Positions 1-9,109 are shown, counted from the first letter of the stretch. The stretch is 52,803 bases of DNA from Carboxylicivirga sp. (GCA_025210475.1 JAOARW010000020.1:1-52803); one strand, 5' to 3'. The notes: generated from the sequence alone by a model not told the origin. A program made the numbers and translations.

Positions 1-82
1 CAATCGGTATTCCAACTAAACGCACAACCCAAACTGTGTGATGGACTAATGTCCAAGGAGGAGTCGGGCTTTGCTCAGGCAT
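1..82 (-). CDS. Possible N-terminal fragment of an unidentified protein, cut by the window edge
   Basis: Reading the minus strand from an ATG at 82 gives 27 uninterrupted codons (begins MPEQSPTPPW) that run off the window. A promoter-like element lies just upstream. I do not recognise the family. The plus strand of the same stretch is also open up to a TGA at 82-84, and 27 open codons can occur by chance, so this is a weak call that needs flanking sequence. Confidence 0.3.
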   Translation of the reverse strand, partial: MPEQSPTPPWTLVHHTVWVVRLVGIPI

Positions 83-93
83 GATCTAATAAC

Positions 94-125
94 CAAAGTT
101 ATCTAAAGCGAAGTTTGATTGTCAA
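94..125 (-). promoter_or_regulatory. Candidate Bacteroidota-type promoter reading leftward
   Basis: On the minus strand TAACTTTG (101-94) matches the TAnnTTTG -7 consensus. A TTG (125-123) sits 21 bases upstream as a plausible -33 element. Transcription would begin near 88, only a few bases before the possible ATG at 82. The rest of 83-242 holds no gene. A weak GGTT/AACC dyad near 200 could help end the susD transcript, but it lacks a convincing T-run. Confidence 0.35.
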
Positions 126-242
126 TCATGTAAGACTGTGTAAAAAATTGGATAATCAAATTTACATGGTCGTTTCATCACATTTAAAGTTTACCGAGGT
201 TAATAAACCGAAACTCTTTTGAATATTCTATTGAAAAGTACT

Positions 243-1763
243 TTACTCCTCAAACATTATATTTTCCCACCCTGGATTTTGAACCACATCATGGCGGCTA
301 TCCATTTCTAATAATGGAATCGGCCAGGTGTATCGATAGTCATTAGCTTCAAGTTTTATGTCAATTCCAGCAATCTTACCACGATCAAGTTCCAAACCTA
401 AACGCTTCATATCCAACCACCGGATATCACCTTCATGAAAGAACTCTAATCTCCTTTGCAGTAAAATTTCTTCTAATAATCCGTCATGATTAGCAGGAGT
501 TTCAGCCACATCATAAGAGGTATACCTTTTTTCCTTGAAATAGTTTAATACTTCAGAGGCCTCAGAATCTTTGTTTTGTCGGCACAATGCTTCAGCCTTA
601 ATAAGTATATTCTCAGCTAAACGGAAGGGCACCACAATACCTCCCTGCCCCGGATCTCCGAGTCCATACATGTTATACTTATTATTCATTAGGCCTGCAG
701 TATGTTTAAAAAAGTAAATGGACTTTCTGATATCATTCTCCTTATATAATGATTCGAGTCCGGGTACAATCATTCCACTATACATGTTATTACCAACATA
801 TCCTTGTACAGAAAATTCTATAAAATCAGGTGTTGTTTTAACAATTCTACGTGTAAATTGCGAACTATGATACTTTTCATAAGGTACAGTTTGCATATCA
901 AACATTCTTCGCAAACTTGAAGGATCAGCGCTCAATTCTCGATTGCCGATTGCTAAGTTTGCATATTTTTCGGCATTACTCCAATCATTTGTTTCAGCTG
1001 CTCCTGACATGGCTTTATACATAAAGACATTGGCCATCATTCCGTATATGAATTCACTCTCATACAATACATTCCAATCGGTAGTAGGTGTTCTTTGAAG
1101 TAATTCCAATGCTGTATTACAATCACTTAAGATCTGCTTATAACATGCTAACTGAGAACTCCTTTTTAACACAGCATTTATGGGATCCACATAATGAGTC
1201 ATATTCAAAACGATACCCAGTTCGTTGTTTTTATAGGGACTATAAAACTGTAAAATATTGTATAGAGTCCATGCTCTCCACACCAATGCCTCTCCTTTTA
1301 CATAATCTCTTATCGCATCATTTTCTATTTGAGAAATCTCAATATCATCCTCAACTTCAGTGATATTATCAATAATATAATTTAGCTGACCTGTAAAGGC
1401 ATAGTTTTGCTTCCACTTGTTTACATTTTTATGCAACCAACTATAGTCAACCTGCACTTGCGGATTTATGAGTCCGGTTTCAGGATCTGTCAGGTCTTTA
1501 GCGACTCGAGAAGTTTCACCACAGTATACACTCATCTTCGGCGATAAAAAATGAAATCCACCTCCCATAATGGCATGATCCCTTACAGAAGTCACATTTG
1601 TACACCAGCGAAGGTATCCCGCTAAAATGGCTTTATGCTCACTTGGAGTTTTTACGATCTTCAAGTTTCTCGGACGCACATCCAAGAAGTCGGAACAGCC
1701 CCCCAGAGTCAAACAACCAATTGTTAATATCAATAAACTTAATGCTTTAATTTTCATTATCAT
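243..1763 (-). CDS. SusD/RagB-family surface glycan-binding lipoprotein (ECF-linked system)
   Basis: A SusD-like protein sits on the cell surface as a lid over its SusC partner and binds the ligand before import. The 506-residue product has a hydrophobic signal and a lipobox ending at Cys23 (GGCSDF). It then has the helical SusD/RagB body, and the C-terminal region contains the typical RRLEFFHEGDIRWLDMKRLG segment. Length is normal for the family. It starts 13 bases after the stop of the STN-containing SusC and is the last gene of that operon. Met3 (MKIKAL) is an equally good start. The ligand cannot be read from sequence. Confidence 0.92.
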   Translation of the reverse strand: MIMKIKALSLLILTIGCLTLGGCSDFLDVRPRNLKIVKTPSEHKAILAGYLRWCTNVTSVRDHAIMGGGFHFLSPKMSVYCGETSRVAKDLTDPETGLINPQVQVDYSWLHKNVNKWKQNYAFTGQLNYIIDNITEVEDDIEISQIENDAIRDYVKGEALVWRAWTLYNILQFYSPYKNNELGIVLNMTHYVDPINAVLKRSSQLACYKQILSDCNTALELLQRTPTTDWNVLYESEFIYGMMANVFMYKAMSGAAETNDWSNAEKYANLAIGNRELSADPSSLRRMFDMQTVPYEKYHSSQFTRRIVKTTPDFIEFSVQGYVGNNMYSGMIVPGLESLYKENDIRKSIYFFKHTAGLMNNKYNMYGLGDPGQGGIVVPFRLAENILIKAEALCRQNKDSEASEVLNYFKEKRYTSYDVAETPANHDGLLEEILLQRRLEFFHEGDIRWLDMKRLGLELDRGKIAGIDIKLEANDYRYTWPIPLLEMDSRHDVVQNPGWENIMFEE

Positions 1764-1776
1764 TTTTTTTTATGGG

Positions 1777-4700
1777 TTAGAAACCAAAGGATAAACGCAT
1801 TGTAACTCGACGAGCCTGAGGATAGGCAAATGAATTTCTGGTCGCTACATCAAGCCCCTGAAATTCGGTAAACGTTAACAAGTTATTACCATTAAGTGTT
1901 AAACTTAAGTTTTCGAAGCCAATTTTCTTAGCAAAACTTTGCGGGGCCCGGTAACTTAAAGACGCCGACCGTAATCTAAGATAGTCACCTTTTTGATAAT
2001 CAGAAGAGGTATGTACAGATGACAAATTGTCCCTTTCGGTTGTAAAGCTATAAATTGATGTATTGTCGCCCGAATTCCTCCAACGGTATAGAAACTCCTT
2101 CTCGCGATTAGTGTTAGACACCTGAATGTCGCTGGAAAACGTCGCCCTCTCCCCATCTTTCGTGGTTTTAGGAGCATTTTTTCGGTCATCAAACTGATGA
2201 ATAATATGCCCTAACTTATACGACCAATAGGTTTTTAACGTCCAGCGCTTAACGCGCAATGATGTAGAAAATCCACCCACGTATTTCGGATTAGACCGCC
2301 CTAATCGAACCATGGATGCAGTCATCAAGTTTTTAAACAAAGTCTGCATATCCATATCAACAGTCTTACTGTCTGAATATAATAAACGTTCGATTGCTAC
2401 AGCATCAGGAATTCCATTTGTTATGGGCGCCCAACCTTCGGCTTGTGCCTTTTTCTGCATTTTTGAACTATATGATTCCCATTTATCCAATATCTGACCA
2501 TAAATAAACTTTGCTTCATCGGATAAATATATCATCGGATTACCATTGCTTGCATAAACACCAGCAAACTTCCAACCATAAATGGAACCTGTTTCCTTCC
2601 CTAAAATATTGATACGTCCACCTCTAGAACCATTACTTTTGGCAGCTGCTTCCCAAATATTATTGACACCATAGTAAGATTCTTCAATAATATTTTTATT
2701 GCGAGCGATATTAGCTGAAGTATAGAAGGAAACATTTTTTCGATTAATCCATCTTATATTCACTGTTAGCTCAATACCTTCATTTGTTACTATACCTCCA
2801 TTATATTTTGACTTGTTTCTTCCGGTTGATGAAGCTACCTTTAAATTGGTTAAAATATCTTCAGTCCGATTGAAATAATAGTTTGATCCAACCGATAAAG
2901 CATTATCCAGTAACCCAAAATTTACACCAAAGTTAAGAGATGACTTTTCTTCCCACTTTACAGAAGGATTAGGATACGTAAAACTTTTTGCATATCGCTC
3001 GCCCACATATTCCGTACTTGTCATACGTATAGTAGAAAAGGGATATGCAGTACGGTCAATATTCCCCGTGTAACCATACGATCCCCTAATAGACAATTGA
3101 TTAATAACATGACGTATACCATCCCAGAATTTTTCTTTTTCAATATTCCATCGACCACCAACTGACCATAAAGGTTTAAACTGGTTATTATCACCAATAA
3201 CATCAGCCCCATCCGTACGAATCGAAAAACTAGCAACATACTTATCATCAAAGCTATAACGCAGTTGTCCAAGGAAAGAAACCGTTCTCCCCTGGCCATC
3301 ACTAGTACTCATCATATTGTTTATCTTTCCCTCCAACTTACTGTATTCTACCCCAGGAAATTCTTGAACCCCAATATTCCGATACTCCGGATCATACTTA
3401 GGCGCTGTGTAACGAAAATTATTAAACCTCGTGGAACTTACCTCATTAGCCAACAGAAGAGAAAATAAGTGATTTTTACCTATCCCCTTAGAGTAGTTAA
3501 TCTGATTACGCATACTCCATTGGTTATTACGACCAGCTGATTCATTTAATGAACCATCATTATACTCCAGAGGCATGACAGTTTTATTAAAAACATGTTT
3601 TGCAAATGTCTCTCCTGCAAATGATGTAAAGGTTTCTGGATAAATTTCTACCATACCTGTATTAAAACTGTATCCTTGTCTGAATAATGATTGGATTGAA
3701 AAACCGTCAAACACATTATACCTGACATTAATAGTGGCACTTGCATCCAAACCGTTCATCGATCTTTTCGTATTATTCATTTCATTAAGAATATTAAAAG
3801 AACGATATTTAAAACCATCTGATGTTAAGGTAGTTCTATTATTTGGTAAATATGTTAAATCATCTGCATAATCGCCATTTTCATCATATGGCTTTTCATA
3901 TGGATTAGCAAAAGCAGCATATTTAAATGGATTGATATTGGATGCATGATTTTTATTTTCTCTGGCATTCCCTGAAAAGCTAAAATTCAAAATCAGACGT
4001 TTATGAGGTCTAAATTGAAGATTTGATAAGAAACCAACATTTGATCCTGAATTCTGTTCAACAATTCCATCCTGGGATGAATAGTTTAAAGATGTATAAT
4101 AACTCAATGTATTTGTTCCTCCCCTAACACTTAAACTATGCCTCATTGAGCGTGAGGGCTGAAATAATTCACCAAACCAGTCAGTATTAGTCGAAGCCAA
4201 CTGAACATATCTATCTAAATATTGATCTCGCGTAATGTATCCGTTATATAGATCACGATATAAACGACCTCCCCGACCGGCAAAATCAGCATATTGAACC
4301 CCAAAATCCTTTACGATACCTGTTTCATATTCTAATTTTTCAGCAGAATTCATCATATTCGCGTCAAAGTCAGGCTGGAATGAATATTCAAAATTACCAC
4401 TATAAGAAAACTTCGTTTTTGAACGGAAACCTTTTTTTGTTTCAATAACAATTACACCATTAGCAGCTTTTGCACCATAGATTGCAGCAGCTGCCGCATC
4501 TTTCAGAATCGTAATAGAGGCAATATCTTCCGGCATCACATTGCCAACACCATCCTGCATAATTGTACCGGCATAATTACCCGAAACATTTTTTGGAACA
4601 CCTCCAGTCATTGGCAGTCCGTCAAGAATCCAGAGCGGTTCTGTGTTGCCGGTTAAGTTATTCTCTCCTCGAATTGTAATTTGAGAACGAACACCAACGG

Positions 4701-5490
4701 CACCTGTTACCGGACTACTATTAAGTCCTGCAATTTTACCGTCTAACAGTTCATCCATGCTTGCTATCCCTTGTCCAATCAGGTCTTTAGTTTTTACTGT
4801 TTCTACGGCACCGGTCATTTTCATTTTTTCAACTACCTCCATACCGGTAACAACAACTTCATCCAATGATTCTACCAATTCAACCATTACAACACGAATC
4901 TCGGTTTGACCATTTAAAACGACCTCTTGAGGCTTCATACCCACAAAAGAAAATTGAAGGGCTACATCTTTAATCGAACCGAAATTCAAAACAAATTTCC
5001 CTTTTGAGTCAGAAATTGTGGAAGGTCCGACCGTTGAAATAATATTCACACCAGGTAACGGTTCATCATCCATATTAACGACAACCCCTCTTACGGTAAT
5101 TTTTTCTTGACTTTTTGTTGAATTTTGTGATTTCTGACGTATAATAACAATATTATCACGTATATCAATCTCATAGTTAGTACCTTTTAGACAAGCTTGC
5201 ATTACTTCTGTAATATTATTACTTCTTATCTCTAACTTATCAAATTGTATATTCTGAACCTCTTTACTGTTATATATAAAGTCAAAATTAGTTTGTTTTT
5301 TAAGTTCTCTTAGAACATCTCTTAAGCGGACATCACGTAAATCAATAGAAATTTTCTCAGCTTCAATTGTTTCTGCATACAAATCCGGTAGGGCAATAAA
5401 AACAACCATAACACTAATTACGAGCGTATTAAGGAAATTTTTCTTGATATTTATGCCTAATATTTCTGGAATATATATTTTTTTCATCAC
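1777..5490 (-). CDS. SusC-like TonB-dependent receptor with N-terminal STN signalling domain
   Basis: This is an outer-membrane TonB-dependent transporter of 1237 residues, about 190 longer than the other SusC here because of an extra N-terminal module. After a membrane/signal segment (about 18-39) there is an STN domain (about 46-118), then a carboxypeptidase-regulatory-like beta-sandwich (about 131-203), a DEVVVTG stretch (210-216), the plug domain, and a 22-strand-type barrel ending in Phe. In this family the STN domain contacts a FecR anti-sigma factor and reports ligand occupancy, which fits the FecR and sigma genes upstream. It lies 15 bases after the lipoprotein gene and 13 before susD. 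Substrate is unknown; ECF-controlled SusC/D pairs often handle host glycans. Confidence 0.95.
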   Translation of the reverse strand: MMKKIYIPEILGINIKKNFLNTLVISVMVVFIALPDLYAETIEAEKISIDLRDVRLRDVLRELKKQTNFDFIYNSKEVQNIQFDKLEIRSNNITEVMQACLKGTNYEIDIRDNIVIIRQKSQNSTKSQEKITVRGVVVNMDDEPLPGVNIISTVGPSTISDSKGKFVLNFGSIKDVALQFSFVGMKPQEVVLNGQTEIRVVMVELVESLDEVVVTGMEVVEKMKMTGAVETVKTKDLIGQGIASMDELLDGKIAGLNSSPVTGAVGVRSQITIRGENNLTGNTEPLWILDGLPMTGGVPKNVSGNYAGTIMQDGVGNVMPEDIASITILKDAAAAAIYGAKAANGVIVIETKKGFRSKTKFSYSGNFEYSFQPDFDANMMNSAEKLEYETGIVKDFGVQYADFAGRGGRLYRDLYNGYITRDQYLDRYVQLASTNTDWFGELFQPSRSMRHSLSVRGGTNTLSYYTSLNYSSQDGIVEQNSGSNVGFLSNLQFRPHKRLILNFSFSGNARENKNHASNINPFKYAAFANPYEKPYDENGDYADDLTYLPNNRTTLTSDGFKYRSFNILNEMNNTKRSMNGLDASATINVRYNVFDGFSIQSLFRQGYSFNTGMVEIYPETFTSFAGETFAKHVFNKTVMPLEYNDGSLNESAGRNNQWSMRNQINYSKGIGKNHLFSLLLANEVSSTRFNNFRYTAPKYDPEYRNIGVQEFPGVEYSKLEGKINNMMSTSDGQGRTVSFLGQLRYSFDDKYVASFSIRTDGADVIGDNNQFKPLWSVGGRWNIEKEKFWDGIRHVINQLSIRGSYGYTGNIDRTAYPFSTIRMTSTEYVGERYAKSFTYPNPSVKWEEKSSLNFGVNFGLLDNALSVGSNYYFNRTEDILTNLKVASSTGRNKSKYNGGIVTNEGIELTVNIRWINRKNVSFYTSANIARNKNIIEESYYGVNNIWEAAAKSNGSRGGRINILGKETGSIYGWKFAGVYASNGNPMIYLSDEAKFIYGQILDKWESYSSKMQKKAQAEGWAPITNGIPDAVAIERLLYSDSKTVDMDMQTLFKNLMTASMVRLGRSNPKYVGGFSTSLRVKRWTLKTYWSYKLGHIIHQFDDRKNAPKTTKDGERATFSSDIQVSNTNREKEFLYRWRNSGDNTSIYSFTTERDNLSSVHTSSDYQKGDYLRLRSASLSYRAPQSFAKKIGFENLSLTLNGNNLLTFTEFQGLDVATRNSFAYPQARRVTMRLSFGF

Positions 5491-5505
5491 ATCTTATTTA
5501 TATGC

Positions 5506-6798
5506 TTACTTGACTTTAATAAGGCTTGGTGCAACTTGTGTCTTTAACTCAAACACCACCTCTGGATTATCCGGATACTGTACTTCTGAAACAATTTTCC
5601 CCCACTCCTTATATTCTGAGATAGATTTAATTTTCAGTGCTCCTTTAATGCCATTTCCCGTTTCAAAAAGAACAACTTTTGGTAAAACAACATCATCAAG
5701 AGAAATACTTGCATCATCCTCCGTAACACTAAAGTCAAAGTCCTCATCTTGAAGAAGCTTATCAAATTCCTCTGCACTAAATGATGAGTTATTACTAACT
5801 TTTGTATGACATGGATACCTAATCTCATCAATATGATATGTTAATCCTCTCCAGAAAGTTCCCCTCATAATTACAGGTGAAACAAATTTTATGGAATTTG
5901 TCTTATCGTCATACATCAACGTTAAATCAATCCCTCTTTTATCTATCTCTCCAAGAGATTCTGTGGCATTACCATTCATTGTCTTTCCTTCTGAGGTGAT
6001 TAACAATGGTGTCGAAACTACATAATCAGGACATTTATTGATATAATTTCCTGCCCATATTGAATTGACTGTTATCGTATCCTGTGCGGAAATCATACTT
6101 ACTTCCTCAATATGATTTACATCCCCTGTAATCCTATCATCAAAATACTCTAAATGACCTACGTATTTTCCTTTAACTTCGCTACCTAAAATTGTCTTAC
6201 AATCAAAATCAATCGTATACTTTTCACCTGATTGACTAACAGTTACAATTCCTTCGCTTAACCTAATCGGAACCGAAACGTCATTATAGTTAAGAGGATT
6301 GAAATTATAGTTTGAGGCTGCATAACCAAAAAAGGTATTTGCAGCTCCATTTTCGGCATATTGATAAGTTCCTGGTTCAAGTTTTTCTGTATTTCCAGAA
6401 GCCATTTGCAAACAAACCACTGCTCCATTTCCAAATTTCCGTTCCGTATGTGGCTCATATTTTACCCCTTCCTCATATAATGCGATCATATAGCTACCAG
6501 AACGACCGGTAATTCCATTTGAGGCATATGCATCAATTGGATCACTGTAATTAACCAAGTCACCATTTTCATTCTCAAAGATGTATTCGTCATACCACGT
6601 GTAATCCACTCTGTCAACAACTCGAATGTTATTGTGACGATACAATATTCCCATCTCCAGATTAAACTCCAAGCCATGAACAGAAATCATCTTATTTGGA
6701 TCAATTTCCTTTACTCCATCATCATCATCTTTTTCACATGCACTAAAGATGATCGTTGTTAATCCTGCAAATAGCAGGAATCTAATTCTTTTTTTCAT
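5506..6798 (-). CDS. Surface lipoprotein of unknown function preceding SusC
   Basis: The 430-residue protein has a signal peptide and a lipobox at Cys21 followed by EKDDDD. An acidic run right after the lipidated Cys resembles the Bacteroidota surface-export signal for lipoproteins. The rest is rich in predicted beta strands with alternating polar and hydrophobic residues. I recognise no enzyme motif. It is 15 bases upstream of susC and so probably co-transcribed with susC/susD. The usual order in such systems is sigma, anti-sigma, SusC, SusD, with accessory lipoproteins after SusD, so its place before SusC is unusual. A ligand-binding or accessory surface role is inferred from context only. 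Confidence 0.8.
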   Translation of the reverse strand: MKKRIRFLLFAGLTTIIFSACEKDDDDGVKEIDPNKMISVHGLEFNLEMGILYRHNNIRVVDRVDYTWYDEYIFENENGDLVNYSDPIDAYASNGITGRSGSYMIALYEEGVKYEPHTERKFGNGAVVCLQMASGNTEKLEPGTYQYAENGAANTFFGYAASNYNFNPLNYNDVSVPIRLSEGIVTVSQSGEKYTIDFDCKTILGSEVKGKYVGHLEYFDDRITGDVNHIEEVSMISAQDTITVNSIWAGNYINKCPDYVVSTPLLITSEGKTMNGNATESLGEIDKRGIDLTLMYDDKTNSIKFVSPVIMRGTFWRGLTYHIDEIRYPCHTKVSNNSSFSAEEFDKLLQDEDFDFSVTEDDASISLDDVVLPKVVLFETGNGIKGALKIKSISEYKEWGKIVSEVQYPDNPEVVFELKTQVAPSLIKVK

Positions 6799-6893
6799 AG
6801 ATTTTTACATTAAATTACTGTAGAATTTTTATTAATAATTAATGTAATCCGGCAAGAATAACGTGCTCGTAAGTAGCATCCCAAGGTCACGAA

Positions 6894-6920
6894 GTAAGTA
6901 AAATCCGTTTTTTTACTTAC
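6894..6920. repeat. 10-bp perfect inverted repeat upstream of the lipoprotein/SusC operon
   Basis: GTAAGTAAAA (6894-6903) and TTTTACTTAC (6911-6920) are exact reverse complements separated by seven bases. On the minus strand this falls in the leader of the lipoprotein-susC-susD transcript. On the plus strand it overlaps the -7 element of the candidate small RNA. It could be a hairpin in the leader or an operator. Confidence 0.5.
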
Positions 6921-6925
6921 CTTTG
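6918..6925 (+). promoter_or_regulatory. Candidate -7 promoter element on the plus strand
   Basis: TACCTTTG, followed by C (TTACCTTTGC in context), is a full match to the Bacteroidota TAnnTTTG -7 box. No clear -33 TTTG is visible at the right distance. No protein gene follows on this strand, but a strong intrinsic terminator does, about 45 bases on, which suggests a short non-coding transcript. Confidence 0.45.
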
Positions 6926-6929
6926 CATT

Positions 6930-7003
6930 TGGATAAAACGGTGATCCTTATTGGAAGTACTGTATAAGCACCAATGAAGCCAAATTCATTGGTGTTATTT
7001 TTT
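6930..7003 (+). ncRNA. Candidate antisense small RNA between anti-sigma and lipoprotein genes
   Basis: A plus-strand transcript starting about 6 bases after the TACCTTTG box would be roughly 70-75 nt. It would end in a perfect 10-bp hairpin with a T-run. It would be antisense to the leader of the lipoprotein-susC-susD mRNA and to the last codons of the FecR gene. In Bacteroides fragilis, short cis-encoded RNAs of this size (DonS type) lie opposite the region between anti-sigma and susC genes and repress the locus. The position here matches; the homology is inferred from layout, not from sequence similarity. Confidence 0.45.
6969..7003 (+). terminator. Intrinsic terminator, plus strand
   Basis: CACCAATGAA (6969-6978) pairs perfectly with TTCATTGGTG (6985-6994) over a six-base loop, and TTATTTTTT follows on the plus strand. 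The minus-strand copy begins right after the FecR stop codon but is followed by only a weak T-stretch. It therefore works best as a plus-strand terminator and may partly stop the anti-sigma transcript. Confidence 0.65.
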
Positions 7004-8191
7004 CCTTCTCACATATACTTTGTTTTTCTTTATTTCAAATTCAATTTCTCCGGTTGCTTCGATGGCCCCCAGCACCACATTGATTTCACTATATCGACGT
7101 AAATCAAGTGTATAGGTCATATCCTTAATATCCTCATCCACAAAAACAACTTCTACATCATACCATCTGCTTAAACTCTTCATCACATCTTTAAGAGACA
7201 GATCATCATAAACCAATTGCTTATCTTTCCAGGCAACCCAGCTATAAACATCCACCTCTTCAACTTTAATAAATTCGTTCTTCTTTTCGTAGGTACCCAT
7301 AAATCCAGGTTTAAGTACCACGTTCGATGAATTTTCGGCCCCTTCATGGCGCATTTCCACACTTCCTTCTTCTAAGACGGTATAGATCTGTTCTTCATTA
7401 TTGTATGACTTAACATTAAACTTAGTCCCCAGCACTTCCACTGAAACGTTATTTGTTAATTCAACTATAAACGGACGTTTAGCATCTTTTGCAATTTCGC
7501 AATAGGCTTCTCCTTCTAAATAAACTTTTCGATCTTCGCTTCCGAACTGAACCGGGTACCTTAACTTAGACTTGGAGTTAAGCCAAATAATACTTCCATC
7601 ATCAAGTTGCAGGTTAAATTCACCACCAGCCGGCACAATCAAGGTATTATATTTATCAACTTCCTTTATCGCCAGAGATTTAATCGGAGCATATTTGATG
7701 AGGTTATCACTCGTAATAATTTTTGTTGAGTTGAATTCACTTATTGTTGTATCATTTATTTGTTCCAGGTTTACATTTGAACCATCGCTTAATATCAACA
7801 TTGCTTTAGAACCACCTGGTTTAATGGCATGCTCTTCTTGCATATAAAAATCATTCATCACCAAATGTGTTAATGCCGAGGCCATTATCAAAACAGAAGC
7901 TGCAACCGAAATCCACCTTTTAATGATTATATCACGACGCATGTATTTTCGTTTAAATGATTTCCATGCCAACTCACTGTTAACCTGATGGTATATATTC
8001 GATTCACTTACAGATGATGAGCTGATTTTATTATATATACCAGCATTCTTTTCATCTTGTAACCAACTTTTTACTTCATTTACTTCTTCATCATTGGCTT
8101 CATTGATTAGCGATTTTGCAACCATTCTTGCCATTCGATGACATTCTTGTATTAAATCCATAATTTTGATGTTTCTATATAGGTAACCCAT
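6995..8191 (-). CDS. FecR-family anti-sigma factor
   Basis: This inner-membrane anti-sigma factor holds the ECF sigma factor until the STN domain of the partner receptor signals ligand binding. The 398 residues comprise a cytoplasmic N-terminal region, one transmembrane helix at about 93-112, a periplasmic FecR domain (about 175-285, including the PAGGEF and DGSIIWLNSKSKLRYP stretches) and a C-terminal DUF4974-like domain (about 325-395). Met11 (MDLIQE) is a likelier start than the first ATG. It is separated from the sigma gene by at least 233 bases, more than usual for such pairs. The probable receptor is the STN-containing SusC two genes downstream. Confidence 0.93.
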   Translation of the reverse strand: MGYLYRNIKIMDLIQECHRMARMVAKSLINEANDEEVNEVKSWLQDEKNAGIYNKISSSSVSESNIYHQVNSELAWKSFKRKYMRRDIIIKRWISVAASVLIMASALTHLVMNDFYMQEEHAIKPGGSKAMLILSDGSNVNLEQINDTTISEFNSTKIITSDNLIKYAPIKSLAIKEVDKYNTLIVPAGGEFNLQLDDGSIIWLNSKSKLRYPVQFGSEDRKVYLEGEAYCEIAKDAKRPFIVELTNNVSVEVLGTKFNVKSYNNEEQIYTVLEEGSVEMRHEGAENSSNVVLKPGFMGTYEKKNEFIKVEEVDVYSWVAWKDKQLVYDDLSLKDVMKSLSRWYDVEVVFVDEDIKDMTYTLDLRRYSEINVVLGAIEATGEIEFEIKKNKVYVRRKK

Positions 8192-8216
8192 AAGTTTTTG
8201 ATTTCGGTGACACGAT

Positions 8217-8303
8217 AACTGAAAAAAAACAGTTTTTTTTTAAAAAAAATTGAAAATCAGGCTATTATTACGATTCAATACGGGTTATTCGCAAGAATAA
8301 TCC
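8217..8303. repeat. Hairpins in the sigma/anti-sigma intergenic region
   Basis: Two dyads lie in the 233-base gap. AACTG (8217-8221), eight A, CAGTT (8230-8234) is followed by a T-run and could act as a weak plus-strand terminator. GGGTTATTC (8282-8290) and GAATAATCC (8295-8303) form a 9-bp stem with one wobble pair; on the plus strand it closes a GCAA (GNRA) tetraloop. Either could attenuate transcription between sigma and anti-sigma genes. I see no gene in this gap. Confidence 0.4.
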
Positions 8304-8424
8304 TGATACCACTGTATACACACATGCATAACATGAAATATATTCATATTATGGATTGAAGATCTCAATGCTTAATCTCTCCTGGTCGATCCTGAAGATT
8401 ATGCCATTGTATTGAAATACCTTT

Positions 8425-8976
8425 TTATAAGGCAGCAAGTAAAGTGACCAAGAATAGATGATCCTTTAACTTGATATTTAAATCCTTTAATGCTCTTAAT
8501 TTGTGTGTTTTGATCGTATTCAAGGAAAGCTGTGTTTTTTCAGCTATCTCAGTGACTGTATAGCCTTGAAGTATAAGTTCGATCACTTCTTTTTGCCGGT
8601 CGGATAAACTATTTATGGCATCATACAATAAACGGTTTACCTCTTCTTCTATTAACAGATCTTTAAATTCTTCGTCGTTGTTTATTTTGTCTGTTAATAT
8701 TCTATCGCGATTTTTAAGGTCGCGTTTGATATTTAATGTCTTGTTGCGGACTGATGTATATAAAAAGCTAATTAGTTTATTCCCATTCTCGAACTGTTTT
8801 CTTCGTTGCCAGACCTTATTAAAAATATCTTGCACAACGTCTTCAGCTTGCATCACATCAATTGCTTGTCTAACAGCAAAGGATACCAGAGTGGGATACA
8901 ATTTGTTAAAAATATTCCTTAGGGCTTTTTCATTACCGCTTTTGAAACCGATAAAATCTTTCGCATTAATTTCCAT
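8425..8976 (-). CDS. ECF RNA polymerase sigma-70 factor
   Basis: The 183-residue protein has a sigma region 2 (about 10-90, with AEDVVQDIFNKVW at about 44-56 and VRNKTLNIKRD at about 76-86). It also has a region 4 helix-turn-helix (about 118-165, LSDRQKEVIELILQGYTVTE then SLNTIKTHKLRAL). Length and motifs fit the Bacteroidota ECF family encoded beside FecR anti-sigma factors. It would direct RNA polymerase to the downstream lipoprotein-susC-susD operon when the receptor is occupied. Whether it also affects the large enzyme cluster, which ends just upstream behind a terminator, is unknown. Confidence 0.95.
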   Translation of the reverse strand: MEINAKDFIGFKSGNEKALRNIFNKLYPTLVSFAVRQAIDVMQAEDVVQDIFNKVWQRRKQFENGNKLISFLYTSVRNKTLNIKRDLKNRDRILTDKINNDEEFKDLLIEEEVNRLLYDAINSLSDRQKEVIELILQGYTVTEIAEKTQLSLNTIKTHKLRALKDLNIKLKDHLFLVTLLAAL

Positions 8977-9109
8977 TGGTGTGTTTGGTTGTTTGATTCT
9001 GTAAAAATAGAAATTATTAACAAATCTTCACACTAATTTACGACGGTTTAATTTAATAACGATTAAACACTAAGGTTTCTAGGGTAAAATCTCACTCTTA
9101 ATTTCCCCT

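Noticed and set aside
1..84. Plus-strand open stretch ending in TGA at 82-84
   Set aside because: Only 27 codons are visible, no family is recognised, and the opposite strand is equally open with a promoter box, so I did not list it as a gene.
130..146. GACTGTGTAAAAA-like sequence resembling an insertion-sequence end
   Set aside because: The tip orientation would place the element inside susD, which is intact, and no matching second end or transposase is present.
8217..8241. AACTG-A8-CAGTT-T-run as a true terminator
   Set aside because: The stem is only 5 bp and the loop A-tract can pair with the T-run. It is on the plus strand with no transcript upstream, so I list it only as a hairpin.
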